Below the pieces are notes generated by a model, which made no database searches, had not been told where the DNA came from, and saw nothing but the letters and a program-made list of their open reading frames with translations. Made by a program: the position numbers and the translations under genes. Below, piece by piece: positions 1-7,361 of a DNA stretch of 9,716 bases. The stretch lies in assembly GCA_017483425.1 (NCBI GenBank), contig JAFUWM010000055.1, positions 1 through 9,716 of the forward strand, given 5' to 3'. Position 1 is the first letter of the stretch, and every line of letters begins with the position of its first letter. The DNA is from Lachnospiraceae bacterium. GTDB lineage: Bacteria; Bacillota; Clostridia; Lachnospirales; Lachnospiraceae.

Positions 1-1
1 C

Positions 2-2140
2 ATAAGCGGGTATGTCGTGAACGTGACAGAGGAGCCTGAATTTGATCCCGAAAAGACGAAGGATATCATCGGAGTAAAGGATGATAATAAGAACATTCCC
101 GTAAGTAGATTATTGGTGCTTGCAGCATGGATGAAGCATCATTACGGGGGGACTCTCGTGCAGTCGCTAAAGGTGGTGCTTCCCAAAAAAACACAGGTAA
201 AGCCTGTGGAGCAGAGTACAGTGAGGCTCATTGCCGACAATGAAACCGTTGAGACCTATATAAAGGAATTTGAAAAAAAGCATCAAGTGGCAAGGCTCAG
301 GCTCATACTGGCGCTGTCCGAGGCCGGAGCCATGGATAAGAAACTCCTTACCTCAAAGCTTGCTGTAGGCTCACCCGTGATAAAGGCTCTCGAAAACAGG
401 GGGCTTGTCGAGGTTGAAACAAAAACATCATACAGAAATCCTCTGATATCCGGTGTGTATGATAAAAAAATAAAGACGCTTTCCATGGATCAGCAGGCAG
501 TTATAGACGGTATTCTTTCAAGATACGATGAGGGGGATGCAAGGCCGTCTTTGATACACGGAGTGACGGGCTCGGGAAAGACAGAGGTCTATATCGATAT
601 AATCGACTGTATCGTGAAAAGAGGGCATCAGGCAATCATGCTGATACCGGAAATAGCGCTTACCTATCAGACCGTCATGCGGTTCACTGCCCGGTTTGGC
701 GACAGGGTAAGCTTCATACATTCGAAGCTCTCTGCGGGCGAGAGATACGATCAGTTTTTAAGGGCAGAAAAAGGTGAGATAGATGTGATGATAGGTCCCA
801 GATCCGCGCTTTTCACTCCGTTTCCGGAGCTGGGGATCATAGTGATGGATGAGGAGCATGAGACATCTTATAAGTCTGAGCAGATGCCCAAATATAATAC
901 AAGGGATGTTGCGGAAAAGCTGACTTCACTGTGCAATGCGGCCTTTGTAATGGGATCGGCTACGCCCTCCGTTGAGGCCTATCATAGAGCAATAGCAGGG
1001 CAGTATAAGCTCTATGAGATGCCGGAGCGCATAACAGGCGGGGAGCTTCCGATAGTTTATACCGTAGATCTCAGACAGGAGCTCGCAAAAGGGAATAAGA
1101 GTATTTTTTCCGAAAAACTTCATGATCTCATAGAGGACCGTCTGGCTCATAAGGAACAGATCATGCTTTTCTTAAACAGAAGGGGCTATGCTTCATTTGT
1201 TTCGTGCAGGAAATGCGGCTTTGTCTATAGGTGTCCACATTGCGATGTGTCGCTGTCGCTTCACAGCGATAAAAAGCTGCATTGTCATTATTGTGGATAT
1301 GTCACATCAATGAAAGATACGTGTCCAGAATGCGGTTCAAGGTACATAGGGGGCATGAGAGCGGGAACGGAACAGGTTGAAAACCTTGTGCACAGGGAGT
1401 TTCCAAACGTCAGGACTCTTCGCATGGATATGGATACAACGAGGAAGAAAGGTGATTATGAACGTATCCTTTCCGCTTTTGCAAATGAGGAAGCGGATAT
1501 TCTGATAGGCACCCAGATGATAGTCAAAGGGCATGATTTTCCCAAGGTTACACTAATGGGGATACTTGCCGCAGATATGTCATTGTATTCAGGTGATTAC
1601 AGAGCGGCTGAGAGAACCTTTGAGCTTCTGACTCAGGCGGCGGGCAGGGCGGGACGAGCCGGGACACATGATCAGGGCATAGCCGTGAAAGAGGAGGTAA
1701 AGCCGGGAAGAACACTCGGGGAAGTTGTGATACAGACATATTCTCCTGAAAACTACGCGGTTATCTCCGCGGCTCATCAGGATTACCGCAGGTTCTATGA
1801 GGAGGAGTCGGCATACAGGCGTATCGGAGGATATCCGCCTGACGGACATCTGCTTCAGATTCTGGTAGAGGACAAGGATGAGAGCAGAGCCATATCCACA
1901 GCCGGGGATATTGCCGGTCTCGGGCGCAGGTTTGAAGGCGACGATTCCAGTGAAAACCGGGTACAGATTATAGGTCCTGCCGACGCTCAGATCTCAAAGA
2001 TCAATGACGTATACAGAAAAGTGATATATGCAAAATCAAATGATTATGAGCAGCTTGCCATACTCAAGGATCTGATAGAAAAAGACAGGGCTGACAGGCA
2101 GGATTTTTTCAGCCGTGTAGAATTTGATTTTGATCCATAA
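2..2140 (+). CDS. priA: Primosomal protein N' (PriA, replication restart 3'-5' helicase), 5'-truncated by window edge
   Basis: PriA is a superfamily 2 DNA helicase that recognises stalled forks and loads the replicative helicase. The reading frame is open to the first bases. Residues upstream of the GTG at 17 (ISGYVV) continue the conserved PriA N-terminal region, so that GTG is internal and roughly 50-60 residues are missing. Counting from the GTG, I see Walker A GVTGSGKTE (about 182-190), DEEH (278-281), and the GSATPS helicase motif (313-318). Eight zinc-ligand cysteines lie at 397, 400, 406, 409, 423, 426, 436 and 439, followed by GTQMIVKGHDFP (498-509) and motif VI QAAGRAGR (540-547). 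Directly after motif VI there is an insertion of about 15 residues (about 551-566), before the usual GEVVIQTY strand. The C-terminal domain is complete to the TAA at 2138-2140. The gene is convergent with the rnf unit and functionally unrelated to it. Confidence 0.96.
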   Translation: MSGYVVNVTEEPEFDPEKTKDIIGVKDDNKNIPVSRLLVLAAWMKHHYGGTLVQSLKVVLPKKTQVKPVEQSTVRLIADNETVETYIKEFEKKHQVARLRLILALSEAGAMDKKLLTSKLAVGSPVIKALENRGLVEVETKTSYRNPLISGVYDKKIKTLSMDQQAVIDGILSRYDEGDARPSLIHGVTGSGKTEVYIDIIDCIVKRGHQAIMLIPEIALTYQTVMRFTARFGDRVSFIHSKLSAGERYDQFLRAEKGEIDVMIGPRSALFTPFPELGIIVMDEEHETSYKSEQMPKYNTRDVAEKLTSLCNAAFVMGSATPSVEAYHRAIAGQYKLYEMPERITGGELPIVYTVDLRQELAKGNKSIFSEKLHDLIEDRLAHKEQIMLFLNRRGYASFVSCRKCGFVYRCPHCDVSLSLHSDKKLHCHYCGYVTSMKDTCPECGSRYIGGMRAGTEQVENLVHREFPNVRTLRMDMDTTRKKGDYERILSAFANEEADILIGTQMIVKGHDFPKVTLMGILAADMSLYSGDYRAAERTFELLTQAAGRAGRAGTHDQGIAVKEEVKPGRTLGEVVIQTYSPENYAVISAAHQDYRRFYEEESAYRRIGGYPPDGHLLQILVEDKDESRAISTAGDIAGLGRRFEGDDSSENRVQIIGPADAQISKINDVYRKVIYAKSNDYEQLAILKDLIEKDRADRQDFFSRVEFDFDP

Positions 2141-2169
2141 TAACAGCTCAACGATAATAGTTAAACGAT

Positions 2170-2562
2170 TTAGTAAGCAACAGAATCTATCCCGTCATCA
2201 GACTTTTTTTCTTCAGATACCTCAAGAACTACTTTGTTAGGCAGACACACGATGACCTCCCCGTCTGAATCTATCGGCAGAGAATGTACACAGCTCTGGT
2301 CAGGACAGTCAGCGGACTTCATATATGCCCTGCCGTCATGTATCTCACAGACATTTGTATCCCCGATCTCTATTACTTTATCTTCATTAAGCGGATAGGA
2401 AGCATAGCTCTCACCGTCTACCGTGATCGTAAGTATACCGTCCTGTGTCCCGGAGCTGCTCACATCCTTTACCGCAAAAAAAACAAAAAGGCAGACAGCG
2501 GTCACTGCTATGGCAGCGATCATTACGATATCGGCAACTGTTAAAGGATTCGTTTTTTTCAT
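2170..2562 (-). CDS. Membrane-anchored NusG domain II-containing protein, last gene of the rnf unit
   Basis: This is a 130-residue protein with one N-terminal membrane segment (about residues 8-31) and an outward-facing domain of about 95 residues. The domain resembles the NusG domain II family (PF07009), known for sequences such as TITVDG, the CPDQSC cysteine pair (C86, C91) and VCLPNKVVLEV near the C-terminus. All three are visible. Despite the name, it lacks the NusG transcription-factor N-terminal domain, and its membrane anchor argues against a role in transcription. Such proteins often sit beside rnf and apbE genes in Firmicutes, but I know of no settled function. It begins 6 bases after the apbE stop, and its ribosome site (AGGTGA) overlaps that stop, so it is probably co-transcribed and coupled. 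A role in the assembly or redox state of the extracytoplasmic flavin subunits is inference only. Confidence 0.85.
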   Translation of the reverse strand: MKKTNPLTVADIVMIAAIAVTAVCLFVFFAVKDVSSSGTQDGILTITVDGESYASYPLNEDKVIEIGDTNVCEIHDGRAYMKSADCPDQSCVHSLPIDSDGEVIVCLPNKVVLEVSEEKKSDDGIDSVAY

Positions 2563-2568
2563 TTACGC

Positions 2569-3648
2569 TCACCTGTCCGATATGCTGACCTTCAGCGTCT
2601 CACCCTCAGTAACAATCCTCTCTCCGCTGTCGGGATCAAAAAAAGTTATATTCCCCTTATCATCAGTAAATAACAGCTTCACCTTATATCCTTTATCCTC
2701 TGTCAGCGCTTCCATCCTGTCCTTTCCCAAAAGTACGCCGACTGTAGACAGCGTATCACAGAGCATATCATCATCCCCTATGATGGTGACCTGCGTCAGA
2801 CCGGTATCTGCGGGATAGCCTGTCTTTGCGGACAGGATATGGTGATACAGTACCCCGTCCACGCTAAAGCATCTTTCATATGTCCCGGAGGATATGACAC
2901 AGCCCTCCCCCATGCTTATGACAGTCTCGATCTCTCCCCTGTCCGTAAAAGGCTTCTGGACTCCGACCTTATAATCAGACCCGTCCGGCTTAACGCCCAG
3001 AGTGCTTACATTTCCTCCGAGATTTATCACTGCGCCTTTACAGCCCTCATCCTTTAAGTATTCCTTTATCCTTTCCGATATGTATCCCTTTGCGACAGCT
3101 CCAAGATCTATCATGGCTTCATCATCGTTAATTTCCAATATTGCCCCGGTGTCTTCCGTATTCTTTTCTTCGTCCCTTATGAGCCTTATCCCTGTCCGGT
3201 CAACATGTCGCAGCGCTTCCTTGATACCCGCCTCCGCAGGCACTCTCCCCTCCCCTGATCTGAAGTCCCATAACTCGGACACGGGAAATATGGTGATATC
3301 AAACTCTCCGTCGCTTATTTCACCCGCTTCAAGTCCCATTGCTATGCAGTCTGCGAGATCATCCGATATCTCGACCTTTGACGTTTTTCTGTGATTTACC
3401 TTATATAATTCAGATGATGACTCCTGCGCTGACAGGATATCTTCCAGCTCGTCGCACAGGTCAAAGCAGCCGTCCAGAAGCTCCTCAGCGTTTTCATCAT
3501 AGATCTGAATTGTCACAGTGGTATCAAAATAAAGACCGGTGCGGGAAGCGCCGTCCTTTCCGGTATTTAAAGAACCGCAGCCTGTAAGCATGGTACAGGC
3601 TGCAGCGGATAATAATATGATCGTCTTTGAAATACGGTTCTTAAACAA
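2569..3648 (-). CDS. apbE: FAD:protein FMN transferase, lipoprotein (ApbE)
   Basis: ApbE takes FMN from FAD and links it covalently to a threonine of target proteins outside the membrane; here the evident targets are RnfG and RnfD. I favour the TTG at 3648, giving 359 residues starting MFKNRISKTI: a positively charged tip, a hydrophobic stretch and the lipobox LTGC (Cys24), the textbook lipoprotein signal. The frame stays open to an ATG at 3702, but that start overlaps rnfB by 62 bases, has no visible ribosome site, and puts 18 ill-fitting residues before the signal. Family motifs, numbered from the TTG: DGEFD (113-117), IDLGAVAKGY (180-189), INLGG (208-212), HHIL...TGYPA (269-280) and the metal-binding region CDTLST (297-302). 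Length is normal for the family. The TTG overlaps the rnfB stop by 8 bases, which suggests translational coupling. Confidence 0.93.
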   Translation of the reverse strand: MFKNRISKTIILLSAAACTMLTGCGSLNTGKDGASRTGLYFDTTVTIQIYDENAEELLDGCFDLCDELEDILSAQESSSELYKVNHRKTSKVEISDDLADCIAMGLEAGEISDGEFDITIFPVSELWDFRSGEGRVPAEAGIKEALRHVDRTGIRLIRDEEKNTEDTGAILEINDDEAMIDLGAVAKGYISERIKEYLKDEGCKGAVINLGGNVSTLGVKPDGSDYKVGVQKPFTDRGEIETVISMGEGCVISSGTYERCFSVDGVLYHHILSAKTGYPADTGLTQVTIIGDDDMLCDTLSTVGVLLGKDRMEALTEDKGYKVKLLFTDDKGNITFFDPDSGERIVTEGETLKVSISDR

Positions 3649-4435
3649 TGCATTTTCTCGGGCAGTTTTTTTTGCACAGCCCGCATTTAACACATTTTTC
3701 ATAATCTATGACGGGTATATTGCCGTTCATCTGTATGGCTTCCTTAGGGCAGGTCTGAACGCATTTGGTACAGGAAATGCAGCCTACCTTGCAGACATCT
3801 ATAACGGGCTTGCCACGGTCAAGACTTAAGCATCCGATAGCCACGGCCTTGTCGTAAGGAACCTCCGTTATAAGCTTTTTGGGACAGGTCTTCATGCACT
3901 TTTTACAGTCAACACACTTATCGGGATCGACCACGGCTATACCGTGCTGTATTGATATCGCCCCGTATTCACACACATTCACGCAGTCACCAAATCCCAT
4001 ACATCCAAATGAACAGGACTTGGGACCCTTACCGGGAGCAAATGAAATGACAGAGCAGCTCTTCTCACTTCCGGAATACTCATATTTCTCCGTGGTTCTG
4101 TCGCAGTCCCCTGTACAGTGGACAAAGGCCACCATCCTTACCGCGTTCGGATCAGCTTCTCCGCCCATGATCTTTGCCACAGCCTCCGCCACCGGAGCCT
4201 GACCCACTACACAGGCACCTACAGGAACCTCACCCTTTACTATGGCGGCCGCGAGCGCGGCACATCCAGAATAGCCGCAGGCTCCGCAGTTAGCGCCCGG
4301 AAGCGCCTCTATTACCTCCGCTTCCCTCTCGTCTACCTTAACCGCGAATTTCTTGCTTGCTACGCTTAAGAATATGCCTACAAAAAGTCCTACTCCGCCG
4401 ACCATTAAAGCTGAAAACAATATATCAGCACCCAT
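3641..4435 (-). CDS. rnfB: Rnf complex iron-sulfur subunit B (ferredoxin-interacting)
   Basis: RnfB is the cytoplasmic, membrane-anchored polyferredoxin subunit that exchanges electrons with ferredoxin. The 264 residues begin with one membrane segment (about 5-26). Next comes the four-Fe domain of the family: C50, C53, C58 and C75, in GANCGACGYSGC plus GAC. A cysteine-rich middle follows (C107, C111, C127, C141, C145, C151, C155), then ferredoxin-type groups CVDCKKCMKTCP (174-185), a group at C215-C229, and CVKCGLCKKNCP (248-259). The C-terminus is KCIV. This is the multi-cluster form known from Gram-positive Rnf, longer than the E. coli RsxB type. The ATG has a clear GGAGG 8 bases upstream. 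It starts 16 bases after the rnfA stop, and its 3' end overlaps the apbE start region. Confidence 0.96.
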   Translation of the reverse strand: MGADILFSALMVGGVGLFVGIFLSVASKKFAVKVDEREAEVIEALPGANCGACGYSGCAALAAAIVKGEVPVGACVVGQAPVAEAVAKIMGGEADPNAVRMVAFVHCTGDCDRTTEKYEYSGSEKSCSVISFAPGKGPKSCSFGCMGFGDCVNVCEYGAISIQHGIAVVDPDKCVDCKKCMKTCPKKLITEVPYDKAVAIGCLSLDRGKPVIDVCKVGCISCTKCVQTCPKEAIQMNGNIPVIDYEKCVKCGLCKKNCPRKCIV

Positions 4436-4451
4436 TTATAATCCTCCAACC

Positions 4452-5021
4452 TTAAAACGATGAAAAACCGAAAAAAGCAATCGACATCAGCGCCGCAGTT
4501 ATCATGACTATCGGAAAGCCCTGAAATGCTTTCGGCACGTTATTAAACTCCATCTTTTCCCTGATATACGACAGGATCGTTATAGCTACCAGAAATCCTA
4601 CCGCTGTGAAGAACCCGTATACGGTTCCCGTAAAAATACTGTAATCTTTCTGCACGTTGATCAGAGCGACTCCGAGAACCGCACAGTTTGTTGTTATGAG
4701 CGGCAGATAGATCCCGAGCGCGTCATAAAGCGATTTTACGAACTTCTTTAAAAACATCTCGACAAACTGTACCAGCGCCGCAACTATGAGGATAAATGCG
4801 ATCGTCTTAAGATACTGAAGTCCGAAAGGCACAAGCAGGAAATGATATATTATCCCGCAGACAAGGGATGCGAGCGTCAGTACGAAAGTTACCGCAAAGC
4901 CCATGCCTATCGCGCTCTTGCTCTTTTTTGAAACACCAAGAAAAGCGCATATCCCGAGGAACTGACTTAGTACCACGTTATTTATCAAGGCTGCCGATAA
5001 AGCAAGAAGCATTATATTCAT
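4452..5021 (-). CDS. rnfA: Rnf complex membrane subunit A
   Basis: RnfA is an integral membrane subunit, homologous to NqrE and RsxA and paralogous to RnfE. Its 189 residues match the family length. About six hydrophobic segments run through the whole protein. The conserved NN (14-15) with SQFLGICAFLG, and the ITTNCAVLG segment, are present. Cys25 and Cys113 match the cysteines that, in related Rnf/Nqr structures, hold an iron-sulfur centre buried between the A and E subunits; that assignment is by family knowledge. The ATG overlaps the rnfE stop by 4 bases (ATGA), and a strong GAGGAGGTGA ribosome site sits just upstream inside the rnfE coding region, so coupled translation with rnfE is likely. 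Equal amounts of A and E would suit their pairing in the membrane. Confidence 0.97.
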   Translation of the reverse strand: MNIMLLALSAALINNVVLSQFLGICAFLGVSKKSKSAIGMGFAVTFVLTLASLVCGIIYHFLLVPFGLQYLKTIAFILIVAALVQFVEMFLKKFVKSLYDALGIYLPLITTNCAVLGVALINVQKDYSIFTGTVYGFFTAVGFLVAITILSYIREKMEFNNVPKAFQGFPIVMITAALMSIAFFGFSSF

Positions 5022-5737
5022 GCCTTCACCTCCTCTTCAGCCGCAGCAGGTTTTCCCCCGCAGAAACCAAGCTTTGCGCAGGATGAGCAGTCTGCGCATC
5101 CGTTTTCTGTAGGATCCCAGTCCGTGCGTCTTGCGGCCCCTATCTTCAGCTTATTCATTATCGCTACAAAAAATGCCATGACAAGGAAAGCTCCTGGAGC
5201 AAGAATGAAAAGATTTACCGGCTCATATATCGCGGGAGTGATCTTTGCCCCAAACCATGTGCCTGCTCCGACTATCTCCCTTACAGAGCCTATGAGTAGA
5301 AGCGCCAGCGTAAACCCGATCCCCATGCCAAGTCCATCAAATACAGACTCGACTGGTCCTTTCTTGCCTGCATAGGCTTCAGCTCTTCCCATTATGATAC
5401 AGTTAACGACGATCAGAGGAATGTAAATGCCTAAAGAAGCGTAAACCGAAGGGAAAAAGCCCTCCATCAAAAACTCCACTATCGTCACAAACGAAGCGAT
5501 TATGACTATATATGACGGTATGCGCATCCTGTTAGGTATGATTCCCTTTAAAAGCGAGATCATAAGGTTCGATGCCACGAGTATGGCGGTAGTCGAAAGC
5601 CCCATTCCTATGGCATTAGTCGCGCTCGTCGTGGTCGCAAGCGTCGGACACATACCGAGTATCAGGCAGAATACGGGGTTTTCCACGTATATCCCGTTCC
5701 ATATCCGCTCCAAAGGCTTGTCTTTATTATCTTTCAT
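5018..5737 (-). CDS. rnfE: Rnf complex membrane subunit E, with a four-cysteine C-terminal tail
   Basis: RnfE is an integral membrane subunit, homologous to NqrD and RsxE and pairing with RnfA. Typical motifs are NPVFCLILGMCPTLATTTSA (residues 20-39), the YIPLIVVNCIIMGRAEA segment with Cys113, and GSVREIVGAGTWFG (150-163). Cys24 and Cys113 are the conserved pair expected to share the buried iron-sulfur centre with RnfA. The hydrophobic core ends near residue 195. The remaining tail of about 44 residues carries four cysteines, C214, C217, C220 and C226 (C-x2-C-x2-C-x5-C), then an Ala/Glu-rich end. That tail is absent from the short E. coli-type protein as I know it. The ATG is preceded by AGGAGGT and lies 2 bases after the rnfG stop; the 3' end overlaps rnfA by 4 bases. 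Confidence 0.96.
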   Translation of the reverse strand: MKDNKDKPLERIWNGIYVENPVFCLILGMCPTLATTTSATNAIGMGLSTTAILVASNLMISLLKGIIPNRMRIPSYIVIIASFVTIVEFLMEGFFPSVYASLGIYIPLIVVNCIIMGRAEAYAGKKGPVESVFDGLGMGIGFTLALLLIGSVREIVGAGTWFGAKITPAIYEPVNLFILAPGAFLVMAFFVAIMNKLKIGAARRTDWDPTENGCADCSSCAKLGFCGGKPAAAEEEVKA

Positions 5738-5739
5738 CG

Positions 5740-6384
5740 TTAAAAGACCTCCTCATATGTTTTTGCAGCTATGACCGCCGCGTTTACCGCATTGGTTACC
5801 GCGCTTGTGGTTATCGTCGCGCCGCTTATGGCATCTATCTCATTGTCGGCACTCTTTCCGGTCTTTGTATAAACTATGATCTCATCAGCCGGAAGCGAAT
5901 TGAACCCGTCTATAAAGGGAGACTCCTTCGCTTTCATTCCCATGCCGGCAGTTTCCGAAAGCTCAAGGAACGAAATGCCGTTTATCTTATATGATTCTCC
6001 ATCGGAGCTTATACCGACCATGATCTCGATATCTCCGCCGTATCCGTCGCTGTCCGTCATATCCACCACATACCCGAGTTCTCCGTCTGTTCCGTCATAT
6101 GCCCTGTCGATGGAGTTGAGCTTAACTCCGGATATACCGTTGTCTGTAAGCCCCTCTTCATACTTATCCATAAACAGCTCTTCTTCAAGTCCTTCCGCCT
6201 CGGCAAAGGATTCCGCCGCCTGAAATACCTCCTGCTGCGAAGCGATCCTGGCCTCCGCCTGCTCCCTTGCTATCGGCTCTTTGGTAATGTTGTAAACAAA
6301 GCCAAGCAATACTCCGGCCACTACAGTGATACAGGTAACTATCAATATATCCTTTACTGCCGATGTCTCTTTGTTTTTATTCAT
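5740..6384 (-). CDS. rnfG: Rnf complex subunit G, covalent-FMN protein
   Basis: RnfG is a membrane-anchored flavoprotein whose FMN domain faces outside. Its 214 residues start with a charged tip and one membrane segment (about 12-31). An acidic region of moderate conservation follows, then the FMN_bind domain: GYGGDIEIMVGI (about 114-125), ETAGMGMKAKE (144-154) and DAISGAT (184-190). The last matches the DxxSGAT flavinylation consensus, so Thr190 is the expected site where ApbE attaches FMN. Length is normal for Gram-positive RnfG. The ATG overlaps the rnfD stop by 8 bases (ATGAATAA), and an AAGGAGG site lies inside the rnfD end, which supports both the start and coupling. The rnfE start follows the stop by 2 bases. 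Confidence 0.96.
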   Translation of the reverse strand: MNKNKETSAVKDILIVTCITVVAGVLLGFVYNITKEPIAREQAEARIASQQEVFQAAESFAEAEGLEEELFMDKYEEGLTDNGISGVKLNSIDRAYDGTDGELGYVVDMTDSDGYGGDIEIMVGISSDGESYKINGISFLELSETAGMGMKAKESPFIDGFNSLPADEIIVYTKTGKSADNEIDAISGATITTSAVTNAVNAAVIAAKTYEEVF

Positions 6385-7360
6385 GCTTAGCCTCCTTCTC
6401 GCGCTTTATCCCGAAGGCAAGAGGCCTCGTAAACTGCTCTATCATAGGTGTGAGACAGTTCATGAAGATGATCGCATATGATACGCCTTCATTTGATTTT
6501 GAAACCATCCTGAAAAGGAAAGTAAGGACACCCAGACACACGCCGTAGATCAGCTGTCCGTTTGCCGTCATCGGAGATGAAGCATAGTCCGTCGCCATGA
6601 ACCATGCGCCAAGCATCAGTCCGCCCGCGAATATCTCGCATACAGTGTAATAAAGCGGCGCCTCGTAGCCTCTGATAAGCGCCGTGACAAGCACGAGCAC
6701 GAAGAACGTGCCTATATAGCTTAGAGGTATCCTCAGATCTATGACCTTGATCCAAAGCAGGAAAACCGCTCCTATAAGCAGCGCAAACGCTGATGTCTCG
6801 CCTATGGTTCCAAGCGTGGTTCCAAGGAAAAGATCGCCCAGAGGAAAAGCCGCTCCGGTCTTTAATGTGGCAAGCGGAGTCGCGGATGATACCGCGTCAA
6901 CTGCGGATGCCCCCATTATCCCACCCTTTGCGGCAAAGTCCGTCATCTGCGATGAAAACGAGATTATAAGGAAGCATCTCGCACCCAGAGCCGGATTCAT
7001 GAAATTCTGGCCTATGCCTCCGAAAAGCTGCTTTACAACTATTATGCCGAATATCGAGCCCAAAACAGGAATAAAGACCGGAACCTCCGGCGGCATGTTT
7101 AACCCGATAAGAAGCCCTGTAACAACGGCGGAAAGATCGTATATCGTAACGGGTCTATTTGTGATCTTTTCAAATACATACTCCGAAAGCACCGCCGATG
7201 CGATCGAAACTATAAGTACCAAAAGCGCATGGACCCCGTACAGTATAACTCCGGCTGCGCTTGCGGGAAGCAGTGCCAGCGCCACGGCTCCCATTATCTT
7301 CTGTGTAGTAACATTATCCCTTACGTGCGGTGAAGGAGAGACATTATATACTGTATCCAT
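6377..7360 (-). CDS. rnfD: Rnf complex membrane subunit D, predicted covalent-FMN protein
   Basis: RnfD is an integral membrane flavoprotein, homologous to NqrB and RsxD. I place the start at the ATG at 7360 (327 residues, MDTVYNVSPSPHVR), because SPSPH is the conserved beginning of RnfD and AAAGGAGA lies just upstream. The frame stays open for 57 more codons to 7531, but that part lies inside rnfC and resembles nothing in the family. Visible landmarks are TIYDLSAVVTGLLIGLNMP (72-90), GGIGQNFMNPALGARCF (114-130), the flavinylation region DAVSSATPLAT (155-165, expected FMN-Thr161), and GAWFMATDYASSPMT (251-265). About nine to ten hydrophobic segments are present. The site reads SSAT where RnfG has SGAT. 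It begins 1 base after the rnfC stop and overlaps rnfG by 8 bases. Confidence 0.96.
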   Translation of the reverse strand: MDTVYNVSPSPHVRDNVTTQKIMGAVALALLPASAAGVILYGVHALLVLIVSIASAVLSEYVFEKITNRPVTIYDLSAVVTGLLIGLNMPPEVPVFIPVLGSIFGIIVVKQLFGGIGQNFMNPALGARCFLIISFSSQMTDFAAKGGIMGASAVDAVSSATPLATLKTGAAFPLGDLFLGTTLGTIGETSAFALLIGAVFLLWIKVIDLRIPLSYIGTFFVLVLVTALIRGYEAPLYYTVCEIFAGGLMLGAWFMATDYASSPMTANGQLIYGVCLGVLTFLFRMVSKSNEGVSYAIIFMNCLTPMIEQFTRPLAFGIKREKEAKHE

Positions 7361-7361
7361 C

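Noticed and set aside
2202..2211. T-run on the plus strand after priA as a possible terminator
   Set aside because: No stable GC-rich hairpin precedes it, and the run is simply the lysine codons of the minus-strand gene.
2170..2562. Transcription factor NusG
   Set aside because: Only the domain II-like part is present and it is preceded by a membrane segment; the NusG N-terminal domain is absent.
2423..2818. Plus-strand open frame across the apbE/NusG domain II junction
   Set aside because: It covers two real genes on the other strand and has no ribosome site or domain.
3002..3394. Plus-strand open frame of 130 codons opposite apbE
   Set aside because: Antisense to clear ApbE motifs; Ser/Pro-rich composition is expected from reading the complementary strand of such a gene.
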